A stretch of 64,000 nucleotides of DNA, from assembly GCF_020804225.1 (NCBI RefSeq), contig NZ_WJBI01000002.1, positions 559,417 through 623,416 on the forward strand, given 5' to 3'. The position numbers were made by a program, and so were the translations under genes. The DNA is from Methanosarcina sp. DH2. Its GTDB lineage: Archaea; Halobacteriota; Methanosarcinia; Methanosarcinales; Methanosarcinaceae. The notes beneath the pieces are model-generated. The model had not been told where the DNA came from, did no database searches, and saw only the letters and a list, made by a program, of their open reading frames with translations. Shown here one piece after another: positions 47,632 through 56,469 of this stretch; positions within the stretch are counted from its first letter, which is position 1; every line of letters starts with the position of its first letter.

Positions 47632-48498
47632 ATGACAGAGGGAGTACTTACTCATAAAATGACAGATGCCGGAAAAAGTGCCGGAGAAATGGAAGAAGTG
47701 ACGCTAATTCCTAAAAAAACGATTGACATTAAACTGGAATCAGATGTTATAACTCCTGATTCCTTTGCAGGCAAAAGTGCCGAAGAAATAGGAAAGCTAT
47801 CCGTCTGGCAGGGCCCAAAGACCTATCCTCTTTCCGATTTCTTTGAAGTCGTAGGCAGTGCAGGCAGTTCTGCATCTGAGACCCTGATCCGCATAAAAGG
47901 TGATGCAACGAGGGTTAAAAGGATCGGGGAAGGCATGAGTGCAGGAAAAATTGAGATCGAAGGTTCTGCAGGCATGCATGTCGGGACAGGAATGAAAGGA
48001 GGCGAGATCGTCGTTTACGGAGATGCCGATTCCTGGGCAGGCATGGAAATGCTGGGCGGGCTTTTGCACATTAAAGGCAATGCCGGAGACCACGTGGGTT
48101 GTGCTTACAGAGGAAAGTGGCACGGCATGAAAGGTGGACGTATCGTTATCGAAGGTTCTGCAAGGCACCAGCTCGGAGGCGGCATGGACGGTGGGGAAAT
48201 TCTTGTGGAAGGCAATGTTGAAGGTTTCTGCGGGATCCGCCAGAACGGCGGGCTCATTGTTGTAAAAGGCAGAGCTCTCCGCGGAGTGGGTACAGAAATG
48301 GCAGGCGGAACCATAGTTATCGGGGGCAAAATAGAGCGTTTCTCTCCGGGGTTCGAATTTGTATCTATGGAAAATAGGGTCAGGTCTGGCGATATTGAAC
48401 TAATTGGCGAATTCAAGAAATTCACAGGGGACTACGCGATTAGCAAGCGGGCAAAAGGAGCTCTCTATGTGGTTGCAGATGTAAACCCGGAGCTCTGA
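47632..48498 (+). CDS. fmdC: formylmethanofuran dehydrogenase subunit C
   Basis: I start at ATG 47632 (288 aa), just after the fmdA stop and preceded by GAGGTGA; the longer frame runs inside fmdA. The protein is a glycine-rich right-handed beta helix, with repeats such as GMKGGEIVVYGDADSW and GMDGGEILVEGNVEGF, homologous to the C-terminal domain of glutamate synthase. It is a structural subunit of the Fmd core. Confidence 0.95.
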   Translation: MTEGVLTHKMTDAGKSAGEMEEVTLIPKKTIDIKLESDVITPDSFAGKSAEEIGKLSVWQGPKTYPLSDFFEVVGSAGSSASETLIRIKGDATRVKRIGEGMSAGKIEIEGSAGMHVGTGMKGGEIVVYGDADSWAGMEMLGGLLHIKGNAGDHVGCAYRGKWHGMKGGRIVIEGSARHQLGGGMDGGEILVEGNVEGFCGIRQNGGLIVVKGRALRGVGTEMAGGTIVIGGKIERFSPGFEFVSMENRVRSGDIELIGEFKKFTGDYAISKRAKGALYVVADVNPEL

Positions 48499-48508
48499 GG
48501 TGAAAAGC

Positions 48509-48898
48509 ATGGAAGTAATACTCATTACCGGAAGTACGATCGATGAAGGCAGGCTTGCCAAAGGCGGGGACAAGTTCACTGAAGAATACACTATGGAGTG
48601 TGCGTCCTGCTGGATTTCTCCTGCGGATTTCGCGTTACTCCGTTCTCCTGATAAAGTAAAAGTAACAAGCCGGAACGGAAAACATTCAATCATAGTTTAT
48701 ACGAAATGTACGGACTCAGTCCAGCCAGGGCAGGTGTTCATGCCTAGGGCTATCTGGTCGAATGTTATTATCGATCCTGATACCCTTTCTACGGGTTCTC
48801 CCCTCTATAAAGGAGCTCCCGTAAACATTGAGCCCTCAGAAGAAGAGATTCTTAGCGCTGAAGATGTAGTGCTGAAAGTTTATGTCGGGGGACAGTGA
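48509..48898 (+). CDS. fmdD: formylmethanofuran dehydrogenase subunit D
   Basis: This 129-residue protein is the molybdopterin-dinucleotide-binding domain (beta barrel), which in related oxidoreductases is the C-terminal domain of the catalytic chain but here is separate. ATG 48509 follows GAGGTGA; the GTG nine bases earlier overlaps that site. The segment GQVFMPRAIWSNVIIDPDTL is typical. Confidence 0.94.
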   Translation: MEVILITGSTIDEGRLAKGGDKFTEEYTMECASCWISPADFALLRSPDKVKVTSRNGKHSIIVYTKCTDSVQPGQVFMPRAIWSNVIIDPDTLSTGSPLYKGAPVNIEPSEEEILSAEDVVLKVYVGGQ

Positions 48899-48900
48899 GT

Positions 48901-50202
48901 ATGATTTACAAAAACATAGTCTGTCCGGTCTGTGGGGCAGCCTGTGATGACATCCAGGTTGAATTCGGGGACGGAAAGATTGAAGCTAAAAATGCATGTA
49001 AAATGGGAAACGCCAAGTTCAAGGAGGTTGTAAGTTCCCACAGGCTCAGGCAGCCCCTTATAAAAGTCGAAGGAAAACTGACCCATGCAGCCTGGGACGA
49101 AGCTCTTGAAAAAACTGCCGATATCCTTGTTTCGGCAAAACGCCCCCTCCTCTTTATGGGCAGCGAAACCTCCTGTGAAGCGCATGAAGTAGGGCTCAAG
49201 ATAGGGGAATACCTTGGTGCTATTGTCGACTCCAATGCTACTATCTGCCACGGCCCGACAGCCATGGGAATCCAGGAGTCTGGAAAAGTCGGTGCAACCG
49301 AAGGTCAGAAGAAAAACAGAGGTGACCTCATAGTCTACTGGGGGACCAACCCTCTCGAATCCATGCCCAGGCAGATGTCCAGGTACGGAGTTTTCCCGAG
49401 GGGCTACTGGACCAAGCGCGGGCGTTTTGACAGGACAGTCATCACTGTAGACCCAAGAAAGACCCCTACCACCGAAGCTTCCGACCTGCACGTGCAGCTC
49501 AAGCCCGGCTCGGATTATGAACTGATAAGTGCACTTCTCACCCTTCTCCACGGGAAGACTCCCCACCCGTCGGTGGAAGAAATCACAGGAGTCCCTATCC
49601 AGGTCATGGAAGAGATGCTTGACATGATGAAGAACTGCAACTTCGGGGCCATCTCCGTTGGGCTCGGGCTCTCCTCATCCATTGGAAAGCACAGGAACGC
49701 TGAAATTGCCATGAACCTTGTGAAGGAGCTGAACAACTATGCCAAGTTCACTCTCGGAGCTCTTCGAGGTCACTGCAATGTAGCAGGCTTTAATCAGGTT
49801 GCTTCCTACATGTACGGCTATCCATTCGGGCTTGACTTCACACGCGGACACCCGCGTTATAACCCGGGAGAATATACAACCGTTGATGTGCTGAGAGAGA
49901 AAGATGTAGATGCAGCTTTTGTAATGTGTGCTGACCTTGTCTGCCACATCCCTGCGGACTGCGCTTCTTATCTTGCCGAAATTCCCATGGTCTGCCTGGA
50001 TATTGCTCCCTGCCCGACCACAGCTGCTTCGGATATCGTGCTCCCGGGAGTCATTGACGCCATGGAATGCGACGGAACTTTCTACAGGCTCGACGACGTG
50101 GCTGTACACTTCGAACCTTTTACTACTTCACCCTTCGAGTTTACGAAGAGCAACGAAGATACACTGAAGCAGCTCTTTGAAAAGATTAAAGCAAGGAAAT
50201 AA
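48901..50202 (+). CDS. fmdB: formylmethanofuran dehydrogenase subunit B (molybdenum form)
   Basis: The 433-residue catalytic subunit carries the Mo-bispterin site and one [4Fe-4S] cluster. Cluster cysteines are seen at the N-terminus (CPVCGAAC, residues 8-15, and Cys33). The cysteine at about residue 116 in ATICHGPTAMG matches the metal-binding Cys (or Sec) of the family, so this is a cysteine enzyme. It reduces CO2 to formate for FmdA. It is the last gene of the operon, followed by a hairpin terminator. The Mo label rests on operon type (fmdEFACDB). Confidence 0.95.
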   Translation: MIYKNIVCPVCGAACDDIQVEFGDGKIEAKNACKMGNAKFKEVVSSHRLRQPLIKVEGKLTHAAWDEALEKTADILVSAKRPLLFMGSETSCEAHEVGLKIGEYLGAIVDSNATICHGPTAMGIQESGKVGATEGQKKNRGDLIVYWGTNPLESMPRQMSRYGVFPRGYWTKRGRFDRTVITVDPRKTPTTEASDLHVQLKPGSDYELISALLTLLHGKTPHPSVEEITGVPIQVMEEMLDMMKNCNFGAISVGLGLSSSIGKHRNAEIAMNLVKELNNYAKFTLGALRGHCNVAGFNQVASYMYGYPFGLDFTRGHPRYNPGEYTTVDVLREKDVDAAFVMCADLVCHIPADCASYLAEIPMVCLDIAPCPTTAASDIVLPGVIDAMECDGTFYRLDDVAVHFEPFTTSPFEFTKSNEDTLKQLFEKIKARK

Positions 50203-50273
50203 GCTAAGTCTGTTTCACAGATTCTCAGTTAAAGGATTCTCAGTTAAAGGACAGTACAAAACAAACAGATGAC

Positions 50274-50304
50274 GTGAGAGTGATATAAAGCTCTCACCTT
50301 TTTT
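50274..50304 (+). terminator. hairpin terminator after fmdB
   Basis: GTGAGAG (50274-50280) pairs with CTCTCAC (50291-50297), followed by a run of six T. It lies about 70 bp after the fmdB stop. Confidence 0.75.
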
Positions 50305-50487
50305 ATCTTTCAATCCTTCCTCTTTTTATCACTTTACGTATATTTTTTCCTTCAATATTATGTGATGATCATAACTGCGACCGTAGTTGAAGTTTAAGCA
50401 ATTCTTTAATATGTGCATGTACATTTATAACTTGTTAGAATTGACCGAATCACAATTAACAAAGCATTGGAAAGGGAGTAGGTGAAA

Positions 50488-51237
50488 GTGTCGCAGGAAA
50501 ATAAAAATGATAAGTCTTATTACAGTATCATTGCGCTATCAATTGTTCTGGTACTGATGTCAGCAACAATATACGCTATTTCACAGAATGGATCCGAAAA
50601 GGATACGGAAAGTACTATTTCCATGAGTGGGTATGCTGAACAGAAGGTTGTCCCTGACACAGCAACATTGAGAATAGGTGTTGTAGTCCAGTCTGCAACT
50701 GCAAAGGAAGCGTCCGATGAAAATGCAGCCCTTATGAGTGCTGTAATAGCAGAACTCAAAGCAATAGGATTGCAGGACAGGGAAATGCAGACATCCTATG
50801 TTTCCGTGTACCCTGTATACAACTATGATAAAGAACAAACAATCACAGGTTACTCTGCATCCAACAGCGTGCAGATCACAACCACGAATCTCGACAAGCT
50901 GAGTGAGATCATTGACAGGTCCACAGCCGCCGGAGCTAATGAGATTGGAAGCATTTCCTTCTCAGTGTCCGATGATATGCAAAAGCAGCTTCGTGAAGAC
51001 CTAATGAATGAAGCGGTCGTTGATGCATCATCAAAAGCCTCTACGCTTGCTAAGAGCCTGGGTGTTGAGATAACTGGCGTGCAAACCTCATCTATAAGTG
51101 AGAACAGTGGTCCCAGAGTATACTACGAATATGATATGGCAGTAGCAGAACAGGCTTCTGGAGCAGTTTCCACTCCTATTCAGCCGGGCGAGTCTACCGT
51201 CTCAATGTCAGTACAGGTCACGTACTACATTGAATAA
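50488..51237 (+). CDS. SIMPL-domain (DUF541) secreted or membrane-anchored protein
   Basis: This 249-residue protein starts at GTG 50488, nine bases after GGGAG. An N-terminal helix (YYSIIALSIVLVLMSATIYA) anchors or exports it. The rest is a SIMPL domain: ISMSGYAEQKVVPDTATLRI at its start, the Tyr-rich middle with ITGYSASNSVQIT, and a final strand VSMSVQVTYYIE. SIMPL proteins are widespread and poorly understood. An IS element follows 260 bp downstream. Confidence 0.85.
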   Translation: MSQENKNDKSYYSIIALSIVLVLMSATIYAISQNGSEKDTESTISMSGYAEQKVVPDTATLRIGVVVQSATAKEASDENAALMSAVIAELKAIGLQDREMQTSYVSVYPVYNYDKEQTITGYSASNSVQITTTNLDKLSEIIDRSTAAGANEIGSISFSVSDDMQKQLREDLMNEAVVDASSKASTLAKSLGVEITGVQTSSISENSGPRVYYEYDMAVAEQASGAVSTPIQPGESTVSMSVQVTYYIE

Positions 51238-51495
51238 GAAATTTGGACTAAGTAGTTTGAATGCTGGAGCATACAAATAATCAGGAGTTGCAGATAACGG
51301 GTGTTGTTTGCAACTTCCTATGTCAATTTTTTATAAAGCCGCAGCCAATGTAGACAGAAAAAAGTATTCTTTAAAGATCCTCTTTTTAAGCACGTAACTA
51401 TAAAAATCTAAAAATTTAAAAAATATTTTCTGCTATGCCAGTATATTATCTAAAAAATTTGTATAGTTGAGTTCTGATGTGTATTTATATTTCAC

Positions 51496-52502
51496 GGCTC
51501 TGTAGAAATCCTCTAAATTCTGCTTTTACCCAAAAATTTATAAAAATTAAATTGTAAAATTGCTCCTTATTTTTTGTCCCCACAAAAAACGAAGGAGCAA
51601 TCCCTATTGTCATCAAATAAGTATATTAAATTTGTTGATCTTAGTCTTGAGACGGTTCAGTCTTCCAGACTGAACCTTTACTCCTGCAAATATTCCAAAC
51701 ACGTTTATACTCAACATCAGCTTCTTGTTCTGGTTTTATTGAAAGAGTATATAAGTACGGACTATCGTGATTTTGTAGAACTTATCGAGCTCATGAACGA
51801 TATAAAGGAAAAACTTGACCTTGATAAGATTCCTCATTACACTACACTTCAAAAGTTTGTATCCCGAATTCCTTCTTTACTGTTTAATCTCATTTTGTCA
51901 AAAGTTCTAAAGCTATTTTACTCACATGGAGAAATTGTTTCTATCACTGCGATTGATGCAACTGGGTTTACGAGTTCTTATGCAAGTTATTATTACTCTC
52001 GAAGAACAGGAAAGCTCCGAAGGAGCTTCCTGAAAACTTCAATAGCAGTAGACACAGATAAAAAAGTGATATTGGGATGGAAAATCAGTCAAAAAACAGA
52101 TCATGACGTCAAACATGCAAATACTCTGATAAGACAATCAAATAGGACAAGAAAATCAGAATGTTATGTGATGGATAAAGGATATGATTCTGAAAAAATT
52201 CATGCTCTAGTTAGAGAAAAAATCAAAGCAGACTCAATTATACCTTTAAGAGAAAGAAAAAGGAAGAAAGTAAAGGGAAAATACAGAAAAAAGCTGCATT
52301 TAAGCTTTGACAAAATCAAATACAATAGACGGAATATAGTGGAAACAACGTTCTCTGTTGTCAAAAGGAAGTTTGGAGAAGTGCTCAGGGCAAGAAAGTA
52401 CTTCAACCAAGTAAAAGAAATAAAACTTAAACTGTTAGTCTACAATATAAACAAAAAAGTTGTAGAAATAATTTGCATCAAATTAAGGATTTCTACAGAG
52501 CC
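51496..52502 (+). mobile_element. complete IS5-type insertion sequence, 1007 bp
   Basis: The ends GGCTCTGTAGAAATCCT (51496-51512) and AGGATTTCTACAGAGCC (52486-52502) are perfect 17-bp inverted repeats. It contains one transposase frame. No target duplication is obvious (left flank TTCAC, right flank AAAAT), so the insertion may be old or the target duplication absent. It is unlike the MITEs in this window. Confidence 0.88.
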
Positions 52503-52509
52503 AAAATAA
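51607..52509 (+). CDS. IS5-family DDE transposase
   Basis: No ATG is available. TTG 51607 follows GGAG at good spacing (300 aa); TTG 51574 is an alternative (311 aa). DDE features are the aspartate in AIDATGF, the aspartate in IAVDTDKKV and the Y-R-E-K signature YNRRNIVETTFSVVKRKFGE with the catalytic glutamate. The frame is intact. The stop codon lies seven bases beyond the inverted repeat, in flanking DNA, so the C-terminus is set by the insertion site. Confidence 0.85.
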   Translation: MSSNKYIKFVDLSLETVQSSRLNLYSCKYSKHVYTQHQLLVLVLLKEYISTDYRDFVELIELMNDIKEKLDLDKIPHYTTLQKFVSRIPSLLFNLILSKVLKLFYSHGEIVSITAIDATGFTSSYASYYYSRRTGKLRRSFLKTSIAVDTDKKVILGWKISQKTDHDVKHANTLIRQSNRTRKSECYVMDKGYDSEKIHALVREKIKADSIIPLRERKRKKVKGKYRKKLHLSFDKIKYNRRNIVETTFSVVKRKFGEVLRARKYFNQVKEIKLKLLVYNINKKVVEIICIKLRISTEPK

Positions 52510-52528
52510 CTAATGTGGTCTGATTTGA

Positions 52529-53491
52529 ATGCTCAAAAGAAGGAATATTGGTAAATGGCTGATGCTTATCATTTCTGTTTCTGTTTTTTTGTGCGTTTCT
52601 GCAAGTGCAGATAATAGTAAATTGAATGATTCTGAATCTGATGAAATCTCCGATTCTGTAAAGGAATTTGCAAATGATCCCTTGTTCATAGCATTCAGGG
52701 GAAACATACCAGAAACAGTCGACCAAGAGTGGAAAAATTCAATTACAGATTGCTGGCTAAATCTTAACCGAGTTGGGCCATCGTATTCCGAATTTGACAG
52801 TTCTATAAAAAGTGTTGCTGCTAGTGATGTAATAATAATCGAACTGGGCTCTGCTTATAAGGGAGAAGTAGATAACTCCAGAATTAACGAGATGTATCAG
52901 AAAATTGAGGAGTACTGTGAAAAGCAGGAAGGGATAAGTGAAATTCCTATAGTCTTTGTGTGGGCACAGGATGAGGAGGATCTTCCATTACCTGATTATG
53001 GTCCTCAGATTTTTGAGGAAATTAAAAATGAGACTGGGTTCATAGCTACTCGAGGAACAATGCCTGTAATTACAGACGCTTATGAAAAGGTGGAATGGGA
53101 AGAGACAGCAGGGGAGTGTATTCATAGTTTCAGAAGTGAACTTCGGCCCTACATGAAATCATCTGGTGGACCATTGACTGGTTATGGCTATATCTATAGG
53201 GGATACATATTTGTGGCTTTTGACCCAAAATCTATAGAAAGTGTTAATGATTCTATTATTGATGAAATTTATCTAATAATCGAGGACCACTGTGAACACG
53301 AAGGCGTAAGTGAAGCACCAGTAGTTTTTGAGTGGAGAGGAGATGTGATTGAAGAAGAAGGCCTAGCAGAATCTCCTGATGAGGACAAAGAGGTCACAGA
53401 TAATCTAACATCAACATACCAGACGCCTGGCTTTACTTCAATAATGGTCATTTTAGGGCTTTTATCGGTACTGGTTTTCAAGCGTTCATAA
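52529..53491 (+). CDS. secreted protein with PGF-CTERM-like anchor and an internal duplication
   Basis: The 320-residue protein has a signal peptide (LMLIISVSVFLCVSASA), two related domains of about 100 residues (opening FIAFRGNIPE and FIATRGTMPV, closing IPIVFVW and APVVFEW), a Thr/Glu-rich linker, and a C-terminal TPGF motif with a hydrophobic helix and KRS end. This is the layout of PGF-CTERM proteins processed by archaeosortase A. The start lies 27 bp after the right end of the IS, and no ribosome site is visible, so its native promoter may have been cut off. Confidence 0.75.
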   Translation: MLKRRNIGKWLMLIISVSVFLCVSASADNSKLNDSESDEISDSVKEFANDPLFIAFRGNIPETVDQEWKNSITDCWLNLNRVGPSYSEFDSSIKSVAASDVIIIELGSAYKGEVDNSRINEMYQKIEEYCEKQEGISEIPIVFVWAQDEEDLPLPDYGPQIFEEIKNETGFIATRGTMPVITDAYEKVEWEETAGECIHSFRSELRPYMKSSGGPLTGYGYIYRGYIFVAFDPKSIESVNDSIIDEIYLIIEDHCEHEGVSEAPVVFEWRGDVIEEEGLAESPDEDKEVTDNLTSTYQTPGFTSIMVILGLLSVLVFKRS

Positions 53492-53575
53492 CGTTCTTTT
53501 TTAAAGCTTTATTTTGCCCGAAACCTCTGAAGATTCTTCAGGCTTTTTCTACCTTTTTTCTTCTCTCAAGCGGAT

Positions 53576-54415
53576 TTATTTTTCTTTTTGTTTGCTTCTT
53601 CTGAACGCAACCTTCTCTCCGCAGTACTGGTGCAGCTTTTTTGTTCCTCCAGCCTCGCTGACCACCGTAAGCATTGTAAAGGGATCAATAATTCGGGTTC
53701 CCATTATTGCAGTAATTCCTCTTTCGAAAAATGGGGCAGGGTAGAGAGGTGCGCTTGGGCCGAGAAGGACAACTTCCCTTGCTGCTCCCCGGAGGGAAAG
53801 GAGTTCGTCGAAGGTCCTGTTGGCGAGAGTACTTGCACTGAGGATGATCACATCCGATACAGGGAGGATTTCTCTTGCTTTTTCCGAGGGCAGGGTCCTG
53901 GTTTTAGGAGATTCTATTTCACGTTTTTCAAGGACTGTGAGTTTTTCGGTTATTTTCAGGATTTTCGGGACTAGAGGACCGAAATAGCCTACCATTGCAA
54001 CCCTATCCCCAGGTATTATAAGGTCCAGAATGTCCGAGTAGGAGCGCTGGAAATGTTCGGGTTCCAGGTCCCGCAGCATGTGGGAAAGCGCATTTAAGGT
54101 TGCAATCCCGACTGCTGCTTCAAGGGGATTTTCTGACAGGGCAAGTTCAAGCACTTTATCCGTAGTTTTGCCTTTCAGGGTCTCCGTAAAACCCAGGGCA
54201 GGGCAGCAGGAAAACTCGTAAAGTGGGGTGCAGGCGACACCTCCGTAGTTTTCGGAAAGCAGAACCCCGGTATAGGCGAGCCCTATTCTCACGTCTTCTA
54301 CCTCGATTTCTTCAAGGGCAGGACCCAGGTCCTTTTTGAGCGCAGTTACGAGGGCGGACAGGATTTCGTTTTCTTCTTTTTTCCCAGTTTTCTGTAAGTT
54401 TTTGCTTTCTGGCAT
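53576..54415 (-). CDS. DUF364/DUF4213 (putative heavy-metal chelation) protein
   Basis: From ATG 54415 (279 aa; GGTGG upstream) the protein has an N-terminal DUF4213-like enolase-type segment and a C-terminal Rossmann-like DUF364 domain (GDRVAMVGYFGPLVPKI; SDVIILSASTLANRTFDELL; VLLGPSAPLYP). Such proteins are thought to bind metals, though this is unproven. The reading frame is open through GTG 54439 up to a single TAG shared with the end of modD, so the two genes are in the same frame. It is the last gene of the mod cluster, fitting a molybdenum role. Confidence 0.82.
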   Translation of the reverse strand: MPESKNLQKTGKKEENEILSALVTALKKDLGPALEEIEVEDVRIGLAYTGVLLSENYGGVACTPLYEFSCCPALGFTETLKGKTTDKVLELALSENPLEAAVGIATLNALSHMLRDLEPEHFQRSYSDILDLIIPGDRVAMVGYFGPLVPKILKITEKLTVLEKREIESPKTRTLPSEKAREILPVSDVIILSASTLANRTFDELLSLRGAAREVVLLGPSAPLYPAPFFERGITAIMGTRIIDPFTMLTVVSEAGGTKKLHQYCGEKVAFRRSKQKEK

Positions 54416-54439
54416 GAGTCCACCTTTTATTTTACTCAC

Positions 54440-55231
54440 CTACAGCCTTTCTATTTTTGTTGTAAAGTCAAGAGGATTTGCATAGTATGGGGCGCTTATA
54501 ACGATAATGTCAACAAGAGGGGCGTATTCAGGGATCCTTTTTGCCTCGATTCCTCCCACTGCAAGTTCAAGTTTCGGGTTGAGTTTCTTAAGTTCAGGTC
54601 CGAGTCCCTGCATTTCCTCGGGGGAAAGATGGTCAAGGAGCATAATATCCGACATTTCGGCATATTTGAACGCTTCTTCTCTCGACCGGGGCTCGATTTC
54701 GATCTTTTTCAGGGCTCTGAGCTTTTTCAGGTCCCCGGCAACTTCCAGGTGATTCTGGCTGAGCTGGATGGAGTCGCTGAGTGAATTTCTGTGGATGTCT
54801 CCTCCGCCTGCCCGGACTGCTTTAAGCTCAAACATGCGGGATCCGGGATGAGTCTTTCGGCTTGTTGCAATTATGATGTCCGGGTTTGCCTTTCGGCCCG
54901 CACTTACCATAGAGGCTGTTTTTGTGGCAATGGCACACATGAGGGAAAGAAAGGTCTGGGAGACCCTCCAGAGTTTGAACAGGAGTTTGAGGTCTCCTTC
55001 GGCTTCGAAAATTGCATCTCCTGGCTCGAAAGTCATGCCGTCTCCGAGGCAATTCAGGTTTTTCAGGCCTTTTCGTTCGTAATATTCCGCCAGCTCCCCG
55101 GCGCAGGCACAGGTCCCGTTTTCTCTTGAAATAATTCTCATTTTTCCTCTGCCTTCAAGTTTGAGCAGTTCCGCGCTTTCATCCTGATAGGGGCAATCTT
55201 CGTAAAAGTAAAGCTCAAAAAGGTCTATCAT
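54440..55231 (-). CDS. modD: ModD (nicotinate-nucleotide pyrophosphorylase-like Mo protein)
   Basis: This 263-residue protein resembles quinolinate phosphoribosyltransferase in fold but belongs to the ModD group found in molybdate transport clusters. It shows RKTHPGSRMFELKAV, GGGDIHRNSLSDSIQLSQNH and LELAVGGIEAKRIPEYAPLVD. Start ATG 55231 follows GAGG. The stop is TAG (54440-54442), the only amber terminator among the genes I read here, and the DUF364 frame continues directly after it. ModD function is unknown; it sits 176 bp downstream of modC. Confidence 0.87.
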   Translation of the reverse strand: MIDLFELYFYEDCPYQDESAELLKLEGRGKMRIISRENGTCACAGELAEYYERKGLKNLNCLGDGMTFEPGDAIFEAEGDLKLLFKLWRVSQTFLSLMCAIATKTASMVSAGRKANPDIIIATSRKTHPGSRMFELKAVRAGGGDIHRNSLSDSIQLSQNHLEVAGDLKKLRALKKIEIEPRSREEAFKYAEMSDIMLLDHLSPEEMQGLGPELKKLNPKLELAVGGIEAKRIPEYAPLVDIIVISAPYYANPLDFTTKIERL

Positions 55232-55407
55232 GCTTTGCCTCAAAAATTTCCTTTACATATCACTTATTTTATGTTTCTATTTCCTTTGCTGCCGGCTTTT
55301 CATATCATTTTTTTTCTCCCGGTCCATCTTCACTTCACTTCTGGTTCTGTTAATCTTATTCCCGATCTGCGTTAACTTTACTTCGGCTTCGAATTTACTT
55401 TATAAAT

Positions 55408-56469
55408 TTACCTTATTATCCTGGCATTTGAAGCCTTGAACACGGCATAGATTTCTCTGCCTGGTTCAAGATCAAGCATTTCACATGAAGTAGGTGTGAT
55501 TATTGCTTTAATTTCTGCACTTCCCATCTTCAGCTCGACCACGAAAAGGTGTTCCTTCTTGAAAACTCCTGAAACCCTTCCCCTCAAAGTATTCCGGGCC
55601 GAACTTTCCATAGCCCCTCTGGCAAGGATGACTTCTTCAGGGCGGATGGAGACCGTGACCTCTTCTCCTGGTTCGGCCGGGTCTGCTGAATAGATTTCCA
55701 GACCTTCGGCTTCGATCACCGTCAGTTTTCCTTCGAGCGTCTTTACCTTTCCTTTCAGCACATTGGTGCCCAGAAACTCGGCCACGAAATCCGGAGAAGG
55801 GCGCCTGAAAACGGATTCCGGATCTCCTGCCTGCATAACTTCCCCTTTTCTTATGACTACAACCCGGTTTGCCAAGGTCCAGAGATCTTCGAAATCGTGG
55901 GTCACGTGCAGGACAGTGGTGCTGTAATCCGCAATTGCCTTTTTCAGCATCTTCCTGAGCTTTTCCCTTGTTCTTGCATCAAGGGCGCTGAAGGGCTCGT
56001 CCAGAAGGAGCAGCTTTGGTCTGGCAACCAGGCTCCTTGCAAGGGCTGCTCTCTGTTTCTCTCCTCCGCTCAGGGTTTCCGGTTTCCTGTGCAGCAGTTC
56101 GTTTATCCCGAGGACTCCGGCAATCTGCTTTACTTCGGTCTCTATCTGCTTTTTATCCCTGATCTTTTTCCGGAGGGCATACGCTATGTTTTCAAACACG
56201 TTCATGTGGGGAAAAAGCATGTGGTCCTGGTACACTATGCTGATCTGCCTCATATCGGGAGGAAGGTCGGTGATATCTTTTCCTTCCAGAATAATTCTGC
56301 CTTTCTCGGGTCCGTAAAATCCGATTACGGTTTCAAGAAGCAGGGACTTTCCGCTGCCTGAGGGGCCTATCAGCGCCAGGTAATCCCCTTTTTCGGCTTT
56401 AAGTCCCATATCGCTGAGCTGGAAATCTCCAGTGTCAAGGCAGAGGCCCCTTACCTCAAGGAAACTCAC
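55408..56469 (-). CDS. modC: molybdate ABC transporter ATP-binding protein ModC
   Basis: The 353-residue ATPase has Walker A GPSGSGKS, ABC signature LSGGEKQR, Walker B LLLLDEPFSAL and the switch histidine in HVTHDFEDL. The C-terminal quarter is a TOBE/Mop oxyanion domain (SARNTLRGRVSGVFKKEHLF). It starts with GTG 56469 overlapping the modB stop. It is similar in plan to the WtpC protein 25 kb upstream. Confidence 0.92.
   Translation of the reverse strand: MSFLEVRGLCLDTGDFQLSDMGLKAEKGDYLALIGPSGSGKSLLLETVIGFYGPEKGRIILEGKDITDLPPDMRQISIVYQDHMLFPHMNVFENIAYALRKKIRDKKQIETEVKQIAGVLGINELLHRKPETLSGGEKQRAALARSLVARPKLLLLDEPFSALDARTREKLRKMLKKAIADYSTTVLHVTHDFEDLWTLANRVVVIRKGEVMQAGDPESVFRRPSPDFVAEFLGTNVLKGKVKTLEGKLTVIEAEGLEIYSADPAEPGEEVTVSIRPEEVILARGAMESSARNTLRGRVSGVFKKEHLFVVELKMGSAEIKAIITPTSCEMLDLEPGREIYAVFKASNARIIR

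Noticed and set aside
51574-52509. Transposase as source of the MITEs at 18288, 42766 and 43385
   Set aside because: Its inverted repeats (GGCTCTGTAGAAATCCT) do not match the MITE ends (GAGCGTGTCTTAAAATT or AGGACTTACGC).
53520-53546. Hairpin CTGAA/TTCAG with T tract as a terminator of the surface-protein gene
   Set aside because: Stem of only five pairs; too weak to list as a feature, though the position is suitable.
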